Of a stretch of DNA of 64,000 nucleotides, positions 9,718-18,306 are shown piece after piece (positions within the stretch are counted from its first letter, which is position 1; each line of letters starts with the position of its first letter). Source of the stretch: Nocardia jiangxiensis NBRC 101359 (GTDB taxonomy: Bacteria; Actinomycetota; Actinomycetes; Mycobacteriales; Mycobacteriaceae); the NCBI RefSeq assembly GCF_000308615.1, contig NZ_BAGB01000006.1, forward strand, positions 62,001-126,000. The letters are read 5' to 3'. The notes below the pieces were generated by a model that was given only the letters and a program-made list of their open reading frames with translations, was not told the DNA's origin and ran no database searches. The position numbers and the translations under genes are program-made.

Positions 9718-10953
9718 CTAGCTGCTCTCCTCGTCTGTGCGGTATCTCGCGATGGCCTGCTCGTACACCGAAACAGTCTGCGCGGCAACGGCTTCCCAGC
9801 TGTATACCGACAGTGCCCGGCGTCGCCCGGCGGTGCCCAGTTCGTCGAGCCGGCGGCGCGAATCCAGCAGACCGCCGATGGCCCTGGTCAATTCGTCGAC
9901 ATTGCCCGGTTCGACGAGTTCGGCACAGTCTGCCACCACCTCGGGCAGTGCGCCGGCCCGGCTGGCGACCAGCGGTGTGCCACTGGCCATGGCCTCCACG
10001 GCGGGCAGTGAGAAACCCTCGTACATCGAAGGGATGCAGGAGATCTCGGCGGAACTGAGCAGTTCGGCGAGTTCGGTGTCGGACAGTCCGCTGCTGACGG
10101 TGACGATGTCGGCCAGGCCCAGTTCGGCGATCAATTTCTCGGTGGGTCCGTCGGGATCCAGCTTGGCGACCAGTTGTAGTTCCACATCGTGTCCGAGGCG
10201 CAACCGCGAAACCGCCTGCAACAGATGGGATATGCCCTTGAGCGGCTTGTCCGCGCTGGCGACCGCGACGATGCGGCCCGGGATGCGGCCCTCGCGCGGG
10301 CGGAACAGTTCGGTGTCCACACCGAGCGGCACCACGCGCAGCTGACCGGGCGCGACCCCGAAGTCGTCGGCGATATCGGTGGCCGAGGACGAGGAGACGG
10401 TGATCAGATCCGGAATCTTGCGGGCCACCCGCTGCTGCATGCCCAGGAATCCGTACCAGCGCTGCACGAACAACTTGCGCCGCCAGGGCGCGGCGGCCAG
10501 ATCCACCGCGCGGTCCCGGGTGATGGGGTGGTGGATGGTAGCCACCACCGGCAGCTGCCGGGCGATGTCCAGCAGCCCCGAACCCAGGCACTGATTGTCG
10601 TGCACCACATCGAAATCCGCTGCACGCGTTCGCAACAGCTGTGCCGCGCGGATGCTGAACGTGCGCGGTTCCGGGAAACCCGCGGTCCACATGGTGCCCA
10701 GTTCGAGCAGATCGATCCGATCGCGGATCTCGCTCGGCCGCGGCGTGCGGAACGGATCGTCGTCACGGTACAGATCCAGGCTGGGCACCTCGGTCAGGCG
10801 CACCCGCGGATCGAGCAGTTCGGGATAGGGCTGCCCGGAGAAGACCTCCACCTCGTGGCCCAGTTCGGCCAGACCCGAACTCAGGTACCGCACGTACACC
10901 CCCTGTCCCCCACAGTGGGTCTTGCTGCGGTAGGACAGCAGGGCGATGCGCAC
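9718..10953 (-). CDS. Glycosyltransferase family 4
   Basis: A 411-aa GT-B glycosyltransferase. The N-terminal acceptor domain begins MRIALLSYRSKTHCGGQGVY, with the glycine-rich loop of GT4 enzymes. The donor domain has VAVASADKPLKGISHLLQAV, CIPSMYEGFSLPAVEAMASG (the E-x7-E motif) and PLVASRAGALPEVV. It is cytosolic or peripheral at the membrane and transfers a sugar from a nucleotide donor with retention. It follows the LLM oxidoreductase by 36 bp and leads into the methyltransferase and repeat protein. The donor and acceptor are not predictable. Confidence 0.9.
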   Translation of the reverse strand: MRIALLSYRSKTHCGGQGVYVRYLSSGLAELGHEVEVFSGQPYPELLDPRVRLTEVPSLDLYRDDDPFRTPRPSEIRDRIDLLELGTMWTAGFPEPRTFSIRAAQLLRTRAADFDVVHDNQCLGSGLLDIARQLPVVATIHHPITRDRAVDLAAAPWRRKLFVQRWYGFLGMQQRVARKIPDLITVSSSSATDIADDFGVAPGQLRVVPLGVDTELFRPREGRIPGRIVAVASADKPLKGISHLLQAVSRLRLGHDVELQLVAKLDPDGPTEKLIAELGLADIVTVSSGLSDTELAELLSSAEISCIPSMYEGFSLPAVEAMASGTPLVASRAGALPEVVADCAELVEPGNVDELTRAIGGLLDSRRRLDELGTAGRRRALSVYSWEAVAAQTVSVYEQAIARYRTDEESS

Positions 10954-10989
10954 GCTAAGGTCTCACTCTCGAGCAATCGGGCGGGGATG

Positions 10990-11850
10990 TCAGGCCGGCA
11001 GACCCAGTGGCGCCAGTTTGGCAGACAGCCGGTCCAGGTAGGCCAGCACGTCGGCCTCGGGCTTGTCCGGCAGGCCGAACAGCACATCGGTGACCCCGGC
11101 CTCGGACCAGGCCGTCAGCTGCGCCGGATCGGGTTTGCCCGCCAGCGCGACCACCCGCGGGGTGTCGGTGCGCTCGGCCTCCTGCCACACCTTGCGCAGC
11201 AGTTGCAGCCGCTCGAGCAGCAGGTCCTGCTCGTACGGGGTGGTGATCCAGCCGTCCGCCGAGCGGGCGATCCAGCGGAAACCCTTCTCGGTGCCCGCGG
11301 TGCCGATCAGCACGTCGATCTTGTCCTGCGTCGGCTTCGGCCAGGCCCAGCTGGGCCCGAACTTGACGAATTCACCGTCGTAGGAGGCTTCTTCCTCGGT
11401 CCACAGCGCCCGCATCGCCTCGATGTACTCGCGCAGCGCGGTGCGGCGCTTGGCTCCCGGAATGCCGTGATCGGCGAGTTCGTCGGTGTTCCAACCGAAT
11501 CCGGCGCCGAGGCTGACCCGTCCGCCCGACAGGTGATCGAGCGTGGCGATGGTCTTGGCCAGGGTGATCGGATCGTGCTCGGTGGGAAGCGCTACCGCCG
11601 TGGACAATTCGATGCGCTCGGTGACCGCGGCGGCCGTGCCCAACGCCACCCACGGGTCCAGGGTGCGCGTGTAGCGGTCGTCGGGCAGGCTGGCATCGCC
11701 CGTGGTCGGATGTGCCGCTTCACGTTTCACCGGGATGTGGGTGTGCTCGGGCACGAAGAACGAGGCGAATCCGCGATCCTCCGCGCCCTTCGCAGCCGCG
11801 GCCGGGCTGATGTTGCGATCGCTGGTGAACAGGACGATGCCGAAACGCAT
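10990..11850 (-). CDS. LLM-class F420-dependent oxidoreductase
   Basis: A 286-aa luciferase-like TIM-barrel protein of the TIGR03619 type. It begins MRFGIVLFTSDRNISPAAAA and has FFVPEHTHIPV, DPWVALGTAAAVTERIEL, HDPITLAKTIATLDHLSGGR and LGAGFGWNTDEL, the cofactor-binding arrangement of F420-using members. These enzymes reduce or oxidise diverse small molecules. It begins 15 bp after the flavoprotein stop, in one operon with SDR, dehydrogenase and CMD genes, which suggests a role in the same catabolic route. Confidence 0.87.
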   Translation of the reverse strand: MRFGIVLFTSDRNISPAAAAKGAEDRGFASFFVPEHTHIPVKREAAHPTTGDASLPDDRYTRTLDPWVALGTAAAVTERIELSTAVALPTEHDPITLAKTIATLDHLSGGRVSLGAGFGWNTDELADHGIPGAKRRTALREYIEAMRALWTEEEASYDGEFVKFGPSWAWPKPTQDKIDVLIGTAGTEKGFRWIARSADGWITTPYEQDLLLERLQLLRKVWQEAERTDTPRVVALAGKPDPAQLTAWSEAGVTDVLFGLPDKPEADVLAYLDRLSAKLAPLGLPA

Positions 11851-11865
11851 GGGCCCGTACTCCTT

Positions 11866-13344
11866 TCAGTCTTGGGTGGCAGCCGCGGCGGCCTTACCCG
11901 CGCGACGTCCGTAGAAGCTGCCGTCACCGAGGGAGGTGCCGCTGGCGTAACCGCCGGTGCAGACGCCGGAGGTGCATCGCCCCGCCGCGTACAGTCCGGA
12001 GATCGGATCCCCGGACACGTGCAGTACTCGCGAATCCAGATCGGTCTTCAGACCGCCGAGCGTGAATCCGCCGGTGTGTTCGCGCAGATCGAAACCGGCC
12101 AGCGGCGTGCCGATCGGCTTGACCCACTCGGTCTTCTTGTCCAGCAACGGATCCGAACCCTGCGCCGCGTGCTTGTTGTAGACCTCGACGGTGGTCTGCA
12201 GGGTGCCCTCGGGCAGGCCCATGTCGGATTCGAGTTCCGCCACGGTCTCCGCGGCCCACTTGGGCGGCTGCCGGAAGAAGGTCACCGAGCTCTCGGTGGC
12301 CAGCGCCGCCTCGAGCGCCTGCTCGTCCATGATCAGATAGGCCTTGTTGTCCTGCTGGTTCAGGGTGGCCTGGCCGACCCGGCCGCAGTACGTGTCCTCG
12401 GTGATGTAGCGCTGGCCGCGGGCGTTGACCATGATGCCCCGGGCCACCATCTGCGGATCAACGAAGAACGCCACCTCGGCCGCGTCCATGTGCGCGACCT
12501 GCGCGCCCAGGGCCTGCGCGACCCGGATGCCGATGCCGTCGTGCTCCTCGATCGAGGCGGCGGGGCGGTTGAGCAGCCGCGGCACGTAGGCCTCGATCAT
12601 CTCCTGGTTGTAGGCGAAGCTGCCGGTCGCCAGGACCACGCCGCGGCGGGCGCGCACGTGCACGAGATCGCCGTAGCGCTTGGCGACCACCCCTACGACG
12701 CGGTCGTCCTCGTCCACGATCAGCCGCTGAATGCGGATGTCGTATTCCGCACGCACACCGAGACTTTCGGCGGTGTCGATCAGCGGCTTCATCAGCATGT
12801 AGCCGCCGCCCTTCTCACCGATCCGCTTGTTCTCCATCTGCGGCAGGTGACCGCGCGGCGCGGGGGTGGCGATGTCCTTGAACGGCGCGGAGTTCTCCCC
12901 GCCGGAGTACATCAGGCCCTCGTCGTGCGCGGGCTCCCAGCCGGGCTCGCCCCAGAACTCCTCCTTGAACGGAACGCCCTGGGCGACAAGCCAATCGAAG
13001 TGTTCGACACTGCCCTGGCAGTAGTCGTGGATCTTCGCGGCGTCCACGCCGGGCCCCAGGGCCGCGGTCATGAACTTCTCCATGTTCTCCGGTGTGTCCT
13101 CGAAGCCCAGCGCCTTCTGTAGTGCGGTGCCGCCGCCGAGGTAGATGAATCCGCCCGACATCGAGGCCGCGCCGCCCCAGCCGCCGGTGCGCTCGAGCAC
13201 CAGCACGTCGGCGCCGGCCCGCTTGGCCTCGATGGCCGCGCAAGCACCCGCGACGCCGTATCCGGCGATCACCACGTCGGCCTCGAAATCCCATTCGGTG
13301 ATCGCGTTCGCGCGCTGCGGTCGTACGGTGGTGGTTTCGGACAT
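11866..13344 (-). CDS. FAD-binding dehydrogenase, KstD/fumarate reductase-like
   Basis: A 492-aa flavoprotein. DVVIAGYGVAGACAAIEAKR is the dinucleotide-binding motif, followed by VLVLERTGGWGGAASMSGGF. GVVLATGSFAYNQEMIEAY lies mid-protein, and the C-terminus carries GGFTLGGLKTDLDSRVL and LYAAGRCTSGVCTGGYASGT. This is the 3-ketosteroid-Δ1-dehydrogenase/fumarate-reductase flavoprotein superfamily. A steroid or other alicyclic substrate is plausible given the neighbourhood. ATG 13344 (MSETTTVRPQ) has AGGA at a good distance; an ATG eight codons upstream is possible. Confidence 0.83.
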   Translation of the reverse strand: MSETTTVRPQRANAITEWDFEADVVIAGYGVAGACAAIEAKRAGADVLVLERTGGWGGAASMSGGFIYLGGGTALQKALGFEDTPENMEKFMTAALGPGVDAAKIHDYCQGSVEHFDWLVAQGVPFKEEFWGEPGWEPAHDEGLMYSGGENSAPFKDIATPAPRGHLPQMENKRIGEKGGGYMLMKPLIDTAESLGVRAEYDIRIQRLIVDEDDRVVGVVAKRYGDLVHVRARRGVVLATGSFAYNQEMIEAYVPRLLNRPAASIEEHDGIGIRVAQALGAQVAHMDAAEVAFFVDPQMVARGIMVNARGQRYITEDTYCGRVGQATLNQQDNKAYLIMDEQALEAALATESSVTFFRQPPKWAAETVAELESDMGLPEGTLQTTVEVYNKHAAQGSDPLLDKKTEWVKPIGTPLAGFDLREHTGGFTLGGLKTDLDSRVLHVSGDPISGLYAAGRCTSGVCTGGYASGTSLGDGSFYGRRAGKAAAAATQD

Positions 13345-13441
13345 GAGTGCAATTCCTGTCTGGTTCATTTCGCCGGTACCGGACGGTCGATCCGGGCGGT
13401 TCGATCCTGCTGCGTGTGGACCGGAATCACCGGTCACCTGC

Positions 13442-13843
13442 TCACTCCGTGGGATTCTCCGCGGCGCGCGCGGCCTGCTTCTCGTGCCGCGCCACCACCT
13501 TGCCCACCACGCTGTCCAAACTGGTTCCCGCAGGCCAGCCTACGTAGTGACACAGGAACAGTGAGATCTCCCGCAGCTGCGCCGGGGTGAGTTCCCCGTT
13601 GCCCAGGGCCGAGCCGATCTGGATCTCGGCGACGTCGAACAGGCCCTGCGCGGTGAGCGCGCCGAGCAGCAGCAGCCGGCGATCCCGGATGCTCAGCTCG
13701 GGGCGGGACCAGATATCGGCGAACAGGTGGTCCGCGGTCACGGCGAAGTGCTCGCCGGGGCCGTCGGCGAAGTCCCAGCCGTACACCTCGGACATCTTCG
13801 CCAGGCCGCGGGCGCGACGTTCGGCGGCGGTCTCCTCGCTCAT
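13442..13843 (-). CDS. Carboxymuconolactone decarboxylase (CMD) family protein
   Basis: A 133-aa small helical protein of the CMD/AhpD-like fold, with RDRRLLLLGALTAQGLFDVA and LTPAQLREISLFLCHYVGWP. It lacks the CxxC of true AhpD. CMD homologues occur in lactone decarboxylation, but many, including the M. tuberculosis Rv0771-like protein beside the same SDR and dehydrogenase, have no assigned reaction. It lies 70 bp downstream of the dehydrogenase in the SDR operon. Confidence 0.82.
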   Translation of the reverse strand: MSEETAAERRARGLAKMSEVYGWDFADGPGEHFAVTADHLFADIWSRPELSIRDRRLLLLGALTAQGLFDVAEIQIGSALGNGELTPAQLREISLFLCHYVGWPAGTSLDSVVGKVVARHEKQAARAAENPTE

Positions 13844-13913
13844 GCTGTTTCCCTTCCGGCATGAGCGGGGGCCTGCGTGGTGACGCTTCGCTGCCGCCTC
13901 CGGCCTTGACCGC

Positions 13914-14795
13914 TCATGCCTGCTCCTTCGCGATGTCGCCGGGGCCCACGCCCAGGCCGGTGCCCAGGCCCTGCAGGGCCAGTCGAGCGAACGGTAGTGG
14001 AACCTCGAGCCGATCGCCGACCGCCAGCGCCAAGGCGAGATCCTTCTCGCCCAGGCCCCGGACGTGGGTCAGGATCGAATGCCAGAAGTCGTCTTCCGTG
14101 ACCGGTGCGGTGGTGTCGCGCAACATGATCGCGCCCGCGCCGCCGGTGATGGCGTCGGAGTGCCGGACCACCTTGCCCAGGTCGGTGATGTCCAGGCCCG
14201 CGGCCTCGGCGAGGCGCTGCGCCTCCGCCGCGGCGGTGAAGGAGACGAAGTGCAACAGGTTGCGCGCCAACTTCATTCGCGTTCCCGCGCCGACCTCGCC
14301 GGCGTGCACGACCAGTCCGGCGAAGTGGCCGAAGGGTTCGCGGACCTTCTCGTAGGCGGCCTCGGTGCCGCCGACCATGATCGCGAGGTTGCCCTCCTTG
14401 GCTCCGCCCGCGCCGCCGCTGATCGGGGCGTCGACGAATTCCACACCGTGCGAAGCGCATTCCTCGGCCAGCTGGACAGCGGTCTCGTCGCTGATGGTGG
14501 AGTGCACGGCGACCACGGTGCCGGGCCGGGCGGTGCTCAGGATGCCGTCCGGCCCGGAGACCACCGAGCGCACCTGCTCGTCGTTGACGACCACGATCGA
14601 GATGACCGCGGCCTGTTCGGCGACCTCGGCGGCCGTGGCCGCGGCTTTCGCGCCGCGCGCCACGAACTTCTCGACCGCCTCGGCCCGCATATCGCAGACC
14701 ACCAGTCCGCCGGGCCGATCCAGCAGGCGCTTCGCCATGGGCGCGCCGATATTGCCCAGGCCGATGAACCCGACAGGGGTGTCGTTCCCGGTCAT
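13914..14795 (-). CDS. NAD(P)-dependent 3-hydroxyisobutyrate-dehydrogenase-like oxidoreductase
   Basis: A 293-aa beta-hydroxyacid dehydrogenase. VGFIGLGNIGAPMAKRLL is the NAD-binding motif, FVDAPISGGAGGAKEGNLAI the substrate-binding signature, and KLARNLLHF contains the expected catalytic lysine. It oxidises a beta-hydroxy acid or reduces the corresponding semialdehyde. Its ATG overlaps the SDR stop by 4 bp (ATGA), so the two are translationally coupled. The order SDR–this gene–CMD matches M. tuberculosis Rv0769–Rv0771. A longer open frame upstream in the same phase overlaps the SDR and is not used. Confidence 0.87.
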   Translation of the reverse strand: MTGNDTPVGFIGLGNIGAPMAKRLLDRPGGLVVCDMRAEAVEKFVARGAKAAATAAEVAEQAAVISIVVVNDEQVRSVVSGPDGILSTARPGTVVAVHSTISDETAVQLAEECASHGVEFVDAPISGGAGGAKEGNLAIMVGGTEAAYEKVREPFGHFAGLVVHAGEVGAGTRMKLARNLLHFVSFTAAAEAQRLAEAAGLDITDLGKVVRHSDAITGGAGAIMLRDTTAPVTEDDFWHSILTHVRGLGEKDLALALAVGDRLEVPLPFARLALQGLGTGLGVGPGDIAKEQA

Positions 14796-15544
14796 GAGCG
14801 GATGATCTGTCCGCCGTCGACGTTCAGGATGTGGCCGGTCACCCAGCTCGCCTCGTCCGAGAGCAGGTACAGGCACGCGCCGACCAGGTCTTCCGGAGTT
14901 CCCATGCGCTTCAAGGGAAGTCGGCTCACCATGTCCTTGACCATATTGCCCGGGGTGACGGTCTTGGTGGCCTCGGTGTCGATCGGGCCGGGGGCGATGG
15001 CGTTGATCCGGATCTTGGAGCCGCCGAGTTCGGTGGCCAGCTGCTGGGTCAGGCCGTTGACCCCGACCTTGGCCAGGCCGTAGAAGCCGGAGTACAGCCA
15101 GGCGGCGGTGGAGGACTGGTTGACGATCGAGCCGCCCCCGTCCTTGGACATCGGCTGCCACACCGCTCGCGTCATGTTCAGCGCGCCGTCGAAGTTCACG
15201 CTCATGAACTTCTTGTAGTAGTCCCACGGGACCGTCAGCAGCAGATCGAGCTTCATATCGCCGTAGATGGCAGCGTTGTTGACCAGGTGGTCGATGCCGC
15301 CGAATTCGGCCACGGTGAATTCGGCCAGTGCGGTGGTCGACTCCGGATCGGACACGTCGACGCTGTGGAATACGGCGGTGCCGCCGTCGGCGACGATCTG
15401 CTTGGCGACCTCCTCGCCCTTGTCCGCGTTCAGGTCCGCGACGACGACCTTCGCGCCCTCGGCGGCCAGCGCCTTGGCGTAGACGGCGCCGATACCCTGT
15501 GCGGCGCCGGTGACGATCGCGGATCGTCCGGTGAAACGGGCCAT
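14792..15544 (-). CDS. SDR-family oxidoreductase (Rv0769-like)
   Basis: A 250-aa classical short-chain dehydrogenase that resembles M. tuberculosis Rv0769 along its length. Features are AIVTGAAQGIGAVYAKALA (nucleotide-binding TGxxxGxG), LVNNAAIYGDMKLDLLLTVP, the NQSSTAAWLYSGFYGLAKVG active site (YxxxK) and INAIAPGPIDTEATKTVTP. It is the first gene of a leftward run that probably extends to the GT4 trio. A TCCnnACACRTGTCC operator lies 204 bp upstream. The substrate is unknown, but the link to cyp51/cyp123 suggests sterol-like or prenoid alcohols. Confidence 0.92.
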   Translation of the reverse strand: MARFTGRSAIVTGAAQGIGAVYAKALAAEGAKVVVADLNADKGEEVAKQIVADGGTAVFHSVDVSDPESTTALAEFTVAEFGGIDHLVNNAAIYGDMKLDLLLTVPWDYYKKFMSVNFDGALNMTRAVWQPMSKDGGGSIVNQSSTAAWLYSGFYGLAKVGVNGLTQQLATELGGSKIRINAIAPGPIDTEATKTVTPGNMVKDMVSRLPLKRMGTPEDLVGACLYLLSDEASWVTGHILNVDGGQIIRS

Positions 15545-15748
15545 GGTGAAAACTCCTCTGCGACAGATTGTTCGGCTTGTTCGGCGGTCGCGATCAGTGG
15601 TGCTCGGCGGACATTCCTCGAATCCGGCGCCTGGAACTCACGGGCGCGCGGGCGCCTGTCCGCGCACGTCGCCCCCTCGCCGGTGCCGTGCGACGTCGGA
15701 CGCACACCCGCGTCGTTCGCTCGCTCACCGGTAGCTCCCATGCTGTCT

Positions 15749-15763
15749 GGACACGTGTACGGA
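15749..15763 (-). promoter_or_regulatory. TCCnnACACRTGTCC operator, site 3 (SDR operon)
   Basis: The − strand reads TCCGTACACGTGTCC. A −10-like TATAGT overlaps its upstream edge in the leftward direction, so bound repressor would occlude polymerase. It is 204 bp from the SDR start, implying a long leader. Confidence 0.6.
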
Positions 15764-15924
15764 CTATATGGTCGAAGTCGCTGCCAGCGCAAGAACCTGT
15801 TGCAGTTTGGTTGGGTGGGGGTGAGGGTCGGGGCTGGTGTTCGGGGTGTACGGCGTGGTGAACGAGGCTGGGGCGGGATCAGGGGAGCGATGGACTCCGG
15901 CGATTGGATAGCCCGTGAAGTAAG

Positions 15925-15959
15925 GTCTTCCAGAGTGCGATGATCCAGAAGACACTCTG
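15925..15959 (+). promoter_or_regulatory. Two mutually exclusive stems before the first ESX gene
   Basis: GTCTTC (15925–15930) can pair with GAAGAC (15948–15953). CAGAGTG (15931–15937) can pair with CACTCTG (15953–15959). The arms interleave with no spacer, so both stems cannot form together. The pair ends 1 nt before the strong Shine–Dalgarno GGAGGGG of the first island gene. It could be a leader switch or overlapping operator half-sites. Confidence 0.4.
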
Positions 15960-15971
15960 AGGAGGGGCGCG

Positions 15972-16352
15972 ATGGGGGACGCGGACGCGGGGGTGTCCAC
16001 GGCGAAGAGCTTGTATCAGCAGGCTGCGTCGGGGACGTTCACGATGGAGGAGGGGGTCGCGAGGAAGTGCGCCGAGGCGTATCAGCGGCTGGTTACGAAC
16101 ACTATTGACCCGCAGTTGGAGGCCGCCAAGGTCCTCCATGATCTCGACGGGTTCGGCACTTTCGCTTCAGCTCAACAGCTCAAATCTGGATTCGAGGGTA
16201 AAGCTGCTTCACTGGTCACGGTGTTGGAAAGTGCGAAGGAAGCGGCTCTCGAGATGGCTGCTGCGCATCTTTTGGCTGCCAAACAGATTCAGGAAGCAGA
16301 CGAGATGCATAAGCAAGCGATCAAGGTCGCGACTGAGGGAGTTGGCAAGTGA
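15972..16352 (+). CDS. Small helical ESX-associated protein
   Basis: A 126-aa all-helical protein with no signal peptide or membrane segment (for example KSLYQQAASGTFTMEEGVAR and AAAHLLAAKQIQEADEMHKQ). It resembles the small helical-hairpin proteins encoded at the head of ESX substrate operons. I see no W-x-G turn, so I do not call it WXG100. It is preceded by GGAGGGG and overlaps the lipoprotein gene by 4 bp (GTGA). Codon use has more A/T third positions than the metabolic genes to the left. Secretion is inferred from context only. Confidence 0.65.
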   Translation: MGDADAGVSTAKSLYQQAASGTFTMEEGVARKCAEAYQRLVTNTIDPQLEAAKVLHDLDGFGTFASAQQLKSGFEGKAASLVTVLESAKEAALEMAAAHLLAAKQIQEADEMHKQAIKVATEGVGK

Positions 16353-16978
16353 GGGTATCTGCTTGGGTGTGTATCTGCGCGGCTGTGCTTTCGGCGACGG
16401 TCGGCTGTACGTCGAGTAATAGTGATGATTCGAGTGCGGATACGAGTGGCGCCCAGTCGGCATCGTCAACTGCTGAAACCACGGCGGCGCGACCTACGCT
16501 AACGAATCCGAAGATTCAGCCGCCATCGCAGGACAATAACCAGTACTCGAACGGGCTCCCCAGGGTAGTTTTCGATCCGTGCACCTGGGTCAGTGATCAG
16601 GCCATTCAAAAAGCTGGTTTCGACCCGTCGTCGCGCCACAGAGTAACAGATTTCGTTGCGGAGCAAACCTTCCTGACATGTGGATTCAAAGGCGCGCAAA
16701 AAGGGCTGAGGCTGATCTCTGGGAATGTGCCCTGGGATCAGGATCTGCAGAAGGTTGCGGGTAGAAATCAGCCGACCACGGTAAATGGTCGACAAGCTAT
16801 GTGGGTTAGCGACCCGCAATTCCCGGAGACTTGCGAGATCGACCTCAGGACCAAGGCCGGTTTCGTTCAGGTGCTCACTGACCTCAATTTGCCAGGAGAG
16901 GTGAAGGAGACGCCTGCCTGCGATGGCATGGTGAATACTGCAACGCTCATCGAGGCGGAGATCGGGAAGGGTAACTGA
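16349..16978 (+). CDS. DUF3558-family lipoprotein
   Basis: A 209-aa secreted lipoprotein. The signal peptide VSAWVCICAAVLSATVGC ends at a lipobox cysteine near residue 20. A Ser/Thr-rich tether follows, then a folded domain with the DUF3558 hallmarks FDPCTWVSDQAIQKAGF, FLTCGFKG and CEIDLRTKAGFVQVL. DUF3558 lipoproteins are common in Nocardia and mycobacteria, often beside ESX substrates; their role is unknown. It is anchored on the outer face of the plasma membrane. GTG start overlapping the previous stop. Its AT-ended codon use is unlike the flanking metabolic genes. Confidence 0.85.
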   Translation: MRVSAWVCICAAVLSATVGCTSSNSDDSSADTSGAQSASSTAETTAARPTLTNPKIQPPSQDNNQYSNGLPRVVFDPCTWVSDQAIQKAGFDPSSRHRVTDFVAEQTFLTCGFKGAQKGLRLISGNVPWDQDLQKVAGRNQPTTVNGRQAMWVSDPQFPETCEIDLRTKAGFVQVLTDLNLPGEVKETPACDGMVNTATLIEAEIGKGN

Positions 16979-16980
16979 GC

Positions 16981-18306
16981 ATGACCAACCCAGGGGGCGG
17001 CTCGCCGAATTCCGCGCTGACCCGGCTTTTCGGAGTAGATCCCAGGGCTGGCTCTGCGATAAGCGATGCGAATACGGCCAGGACTGGTGCGCAGAGCTTG
17101 CAGAGCCAACTGTCGTACAACGACACCGAGAATCCTTATATTAATGACCTCGAGAACTGGGCTGGCAAATCTCATCAAGAGATCTATTCCGGCGCTCAGT
17201 CGCTGCTGCCCGGCATGCTGCAGGCTCACGCAACGCACTGGAACAACATCGCCACCAATCTCGGTGGTGGTCTGTTCGGTTCGAATCTCGCCGTTCAGAA
17301 CGCGCTCGCGGCGGGAGCCAAGGGCCAGATCGCCAATGCGGCAACGGATGCCGCGCGGACGTTCTTCCATCAGCTCACGCAGATCCAAGATGTGATCACC
17401 GCGGTAGGCGCGCGAATTCGATCGGCCGCGGATGCCGCCGAAGCGGTGAAGTTGTCGGTCCCGGCTCCGAGCAATGCGGCGGCCGTGCCAGCCCCTACGT
17501 CACCCGGGGTTGCTCAAGTCGGTGCTCTGATCGGAGTAACCGCGCCGAGTAACGTGATGTCAGGCGGCCGCTCCGAGGACGAACTCCACCAGACCGCGAT
17601 TGCGGCGATGAAGAACAACTACGACCCGGTATTCGCCCCTGCAGGCACCGGTGTACCGACATTTGTGTCGATCTCGAAGCCCGGCAGCAACAATGACCAG
17701 AACCCGTCCGGTCCGGCATCGAGCGGGCCGTCGGCCAACGCCAATCCCGCGAGCAACAACGCGCAGAATCCGAACAACTCGCAGCAGAAGGACTCGCAGC
17801 AGAAGGATCCGTCGAATTCGGATCAGTCCCAGCAGTCCCCGAGTTCGGCGAATCAGGGCACGTCGAGTTCGAACACCACACCGCAGTCGGCGGATGCGTC
17901 GAGTTCCAACCCGTCGGCCTCGACCGGGACCGCCGGCTACAACGGGGGCATGGGCTCCGGCGGTGGCCTCGGCGGACTGGACAGCGGGACGACCGGCGGC
18001 GGCTCCGGCGGTGCGGGACAGAGCATTCCGGGCACCGGCAACGGGAATGCCGCTGCGGCAGCGGCTTCGACGAACGGTGCCGCGAAGACGACCAGCTCCG
18101 GAACCTCGGGTATGCCGGGGATGGGTGGCGCTGGGGCGCGCAAGTCGGAAGACGAAGAGCGCGAACACAAGACGCCGGACTATCTGATCATGGATCGCGA
18201 GGAAGAACTGATCGGCCGGCTCGATCCCGCGTCGGGCGGTGCGCTCGGTGCGGATTTCCCTGCGGCGCAGACGCAGCGGGACAATGGTGAGGGCAATTAT
18301 CGGTGA
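16981..18306 (+). CDS. PPE-like ESX substrate with Ser/Asn/Gly-rich tail
   Basis: A 441-aa protein in three parts. Residues ~1–170 are helical with GAQSLLPGMLQAHATHWNNI and DAARTFFHQLTQIQDVITAV, resembling the PPE-type helical bundle. Residues ~215–395 are low-complexity (NPNNSQQKDSQQKDPSNSDQ and Gly-rich runs). A C-terminal motif EREHKTPDYLIMDREEELIG recalls the conserved tail of many nocardial ESX proteins. Like PPE proteins it is followed directly by an EspG gene (GTGA overlap), which would supply its chaperone. Probable surface or secreted protein. Confidence 0.75.
   Translation: MTNPGGGSPNSALTRLFGVDPRAGSAISDANTARTGAQSLQSQLSYNDTENPYINDLENWAGKSHQEIYSGAQSLLPGMLQAHATHWNNIATNLGGGLFGSNLAVQNALAAGAKGQIANAATDAARTFFHQLTQIQDVITAVGARIRSAADAAEAVKLSVPAPSNAAAVPAPTSPGVAQVGALIGVTAPSNVMSGGRSEDELHQTAIAAMKNNYDPVFAPAGTGVPTFVSISKPGSNNDQNPSGPASSGPSANANPASNNAQNPNNSQQKDSQQKDPSNSDQSQQSPSSANQGTSSSNTTPQSADASSSNPSASTGTAGYNGGMGSGGGLGGLDSGTTGGGSGGAGQSIPGTGNGNAAAAAASTNGAAKTTSSGTSGMPGMGGAGARKSEDEEREHKTPDYLIMDREEELIGRLDPASGGALGADFPAAQTQRDNGEGNYR

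Larger units (their letters stand above)
15545..15971. other. Intergenic region between the SDR operon and the ESX toxin island
   Basis: This 427-bp divergent gap holds the site-3 operator and a TATAGT −10-like hexamer in the leftward direction immediately beside it. Nearest the ESX genes it has two overlapping inverted repeats. No gene is supported here. It marks the left edge of the accessory island; no tRNA, direct repeat or integrase was seen at this junction. Confidence 0.6.

Noticed and set aside
12011..12023. CCGGACACGTGCAG inside the flavoprotein gene
   Set aside because: Resembles the TetR operator by chance within coding sequence; one arm is wrong and it is not near a promoter.
10189..13122. 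A 977-codon + strand open frame opposite the GT4, LLM and flavoprotein genes
   Set aside because: Arg/Gly/His/Val-rich shadow of high-GC genes with clear family motifs on the other strand; no motif of its own.
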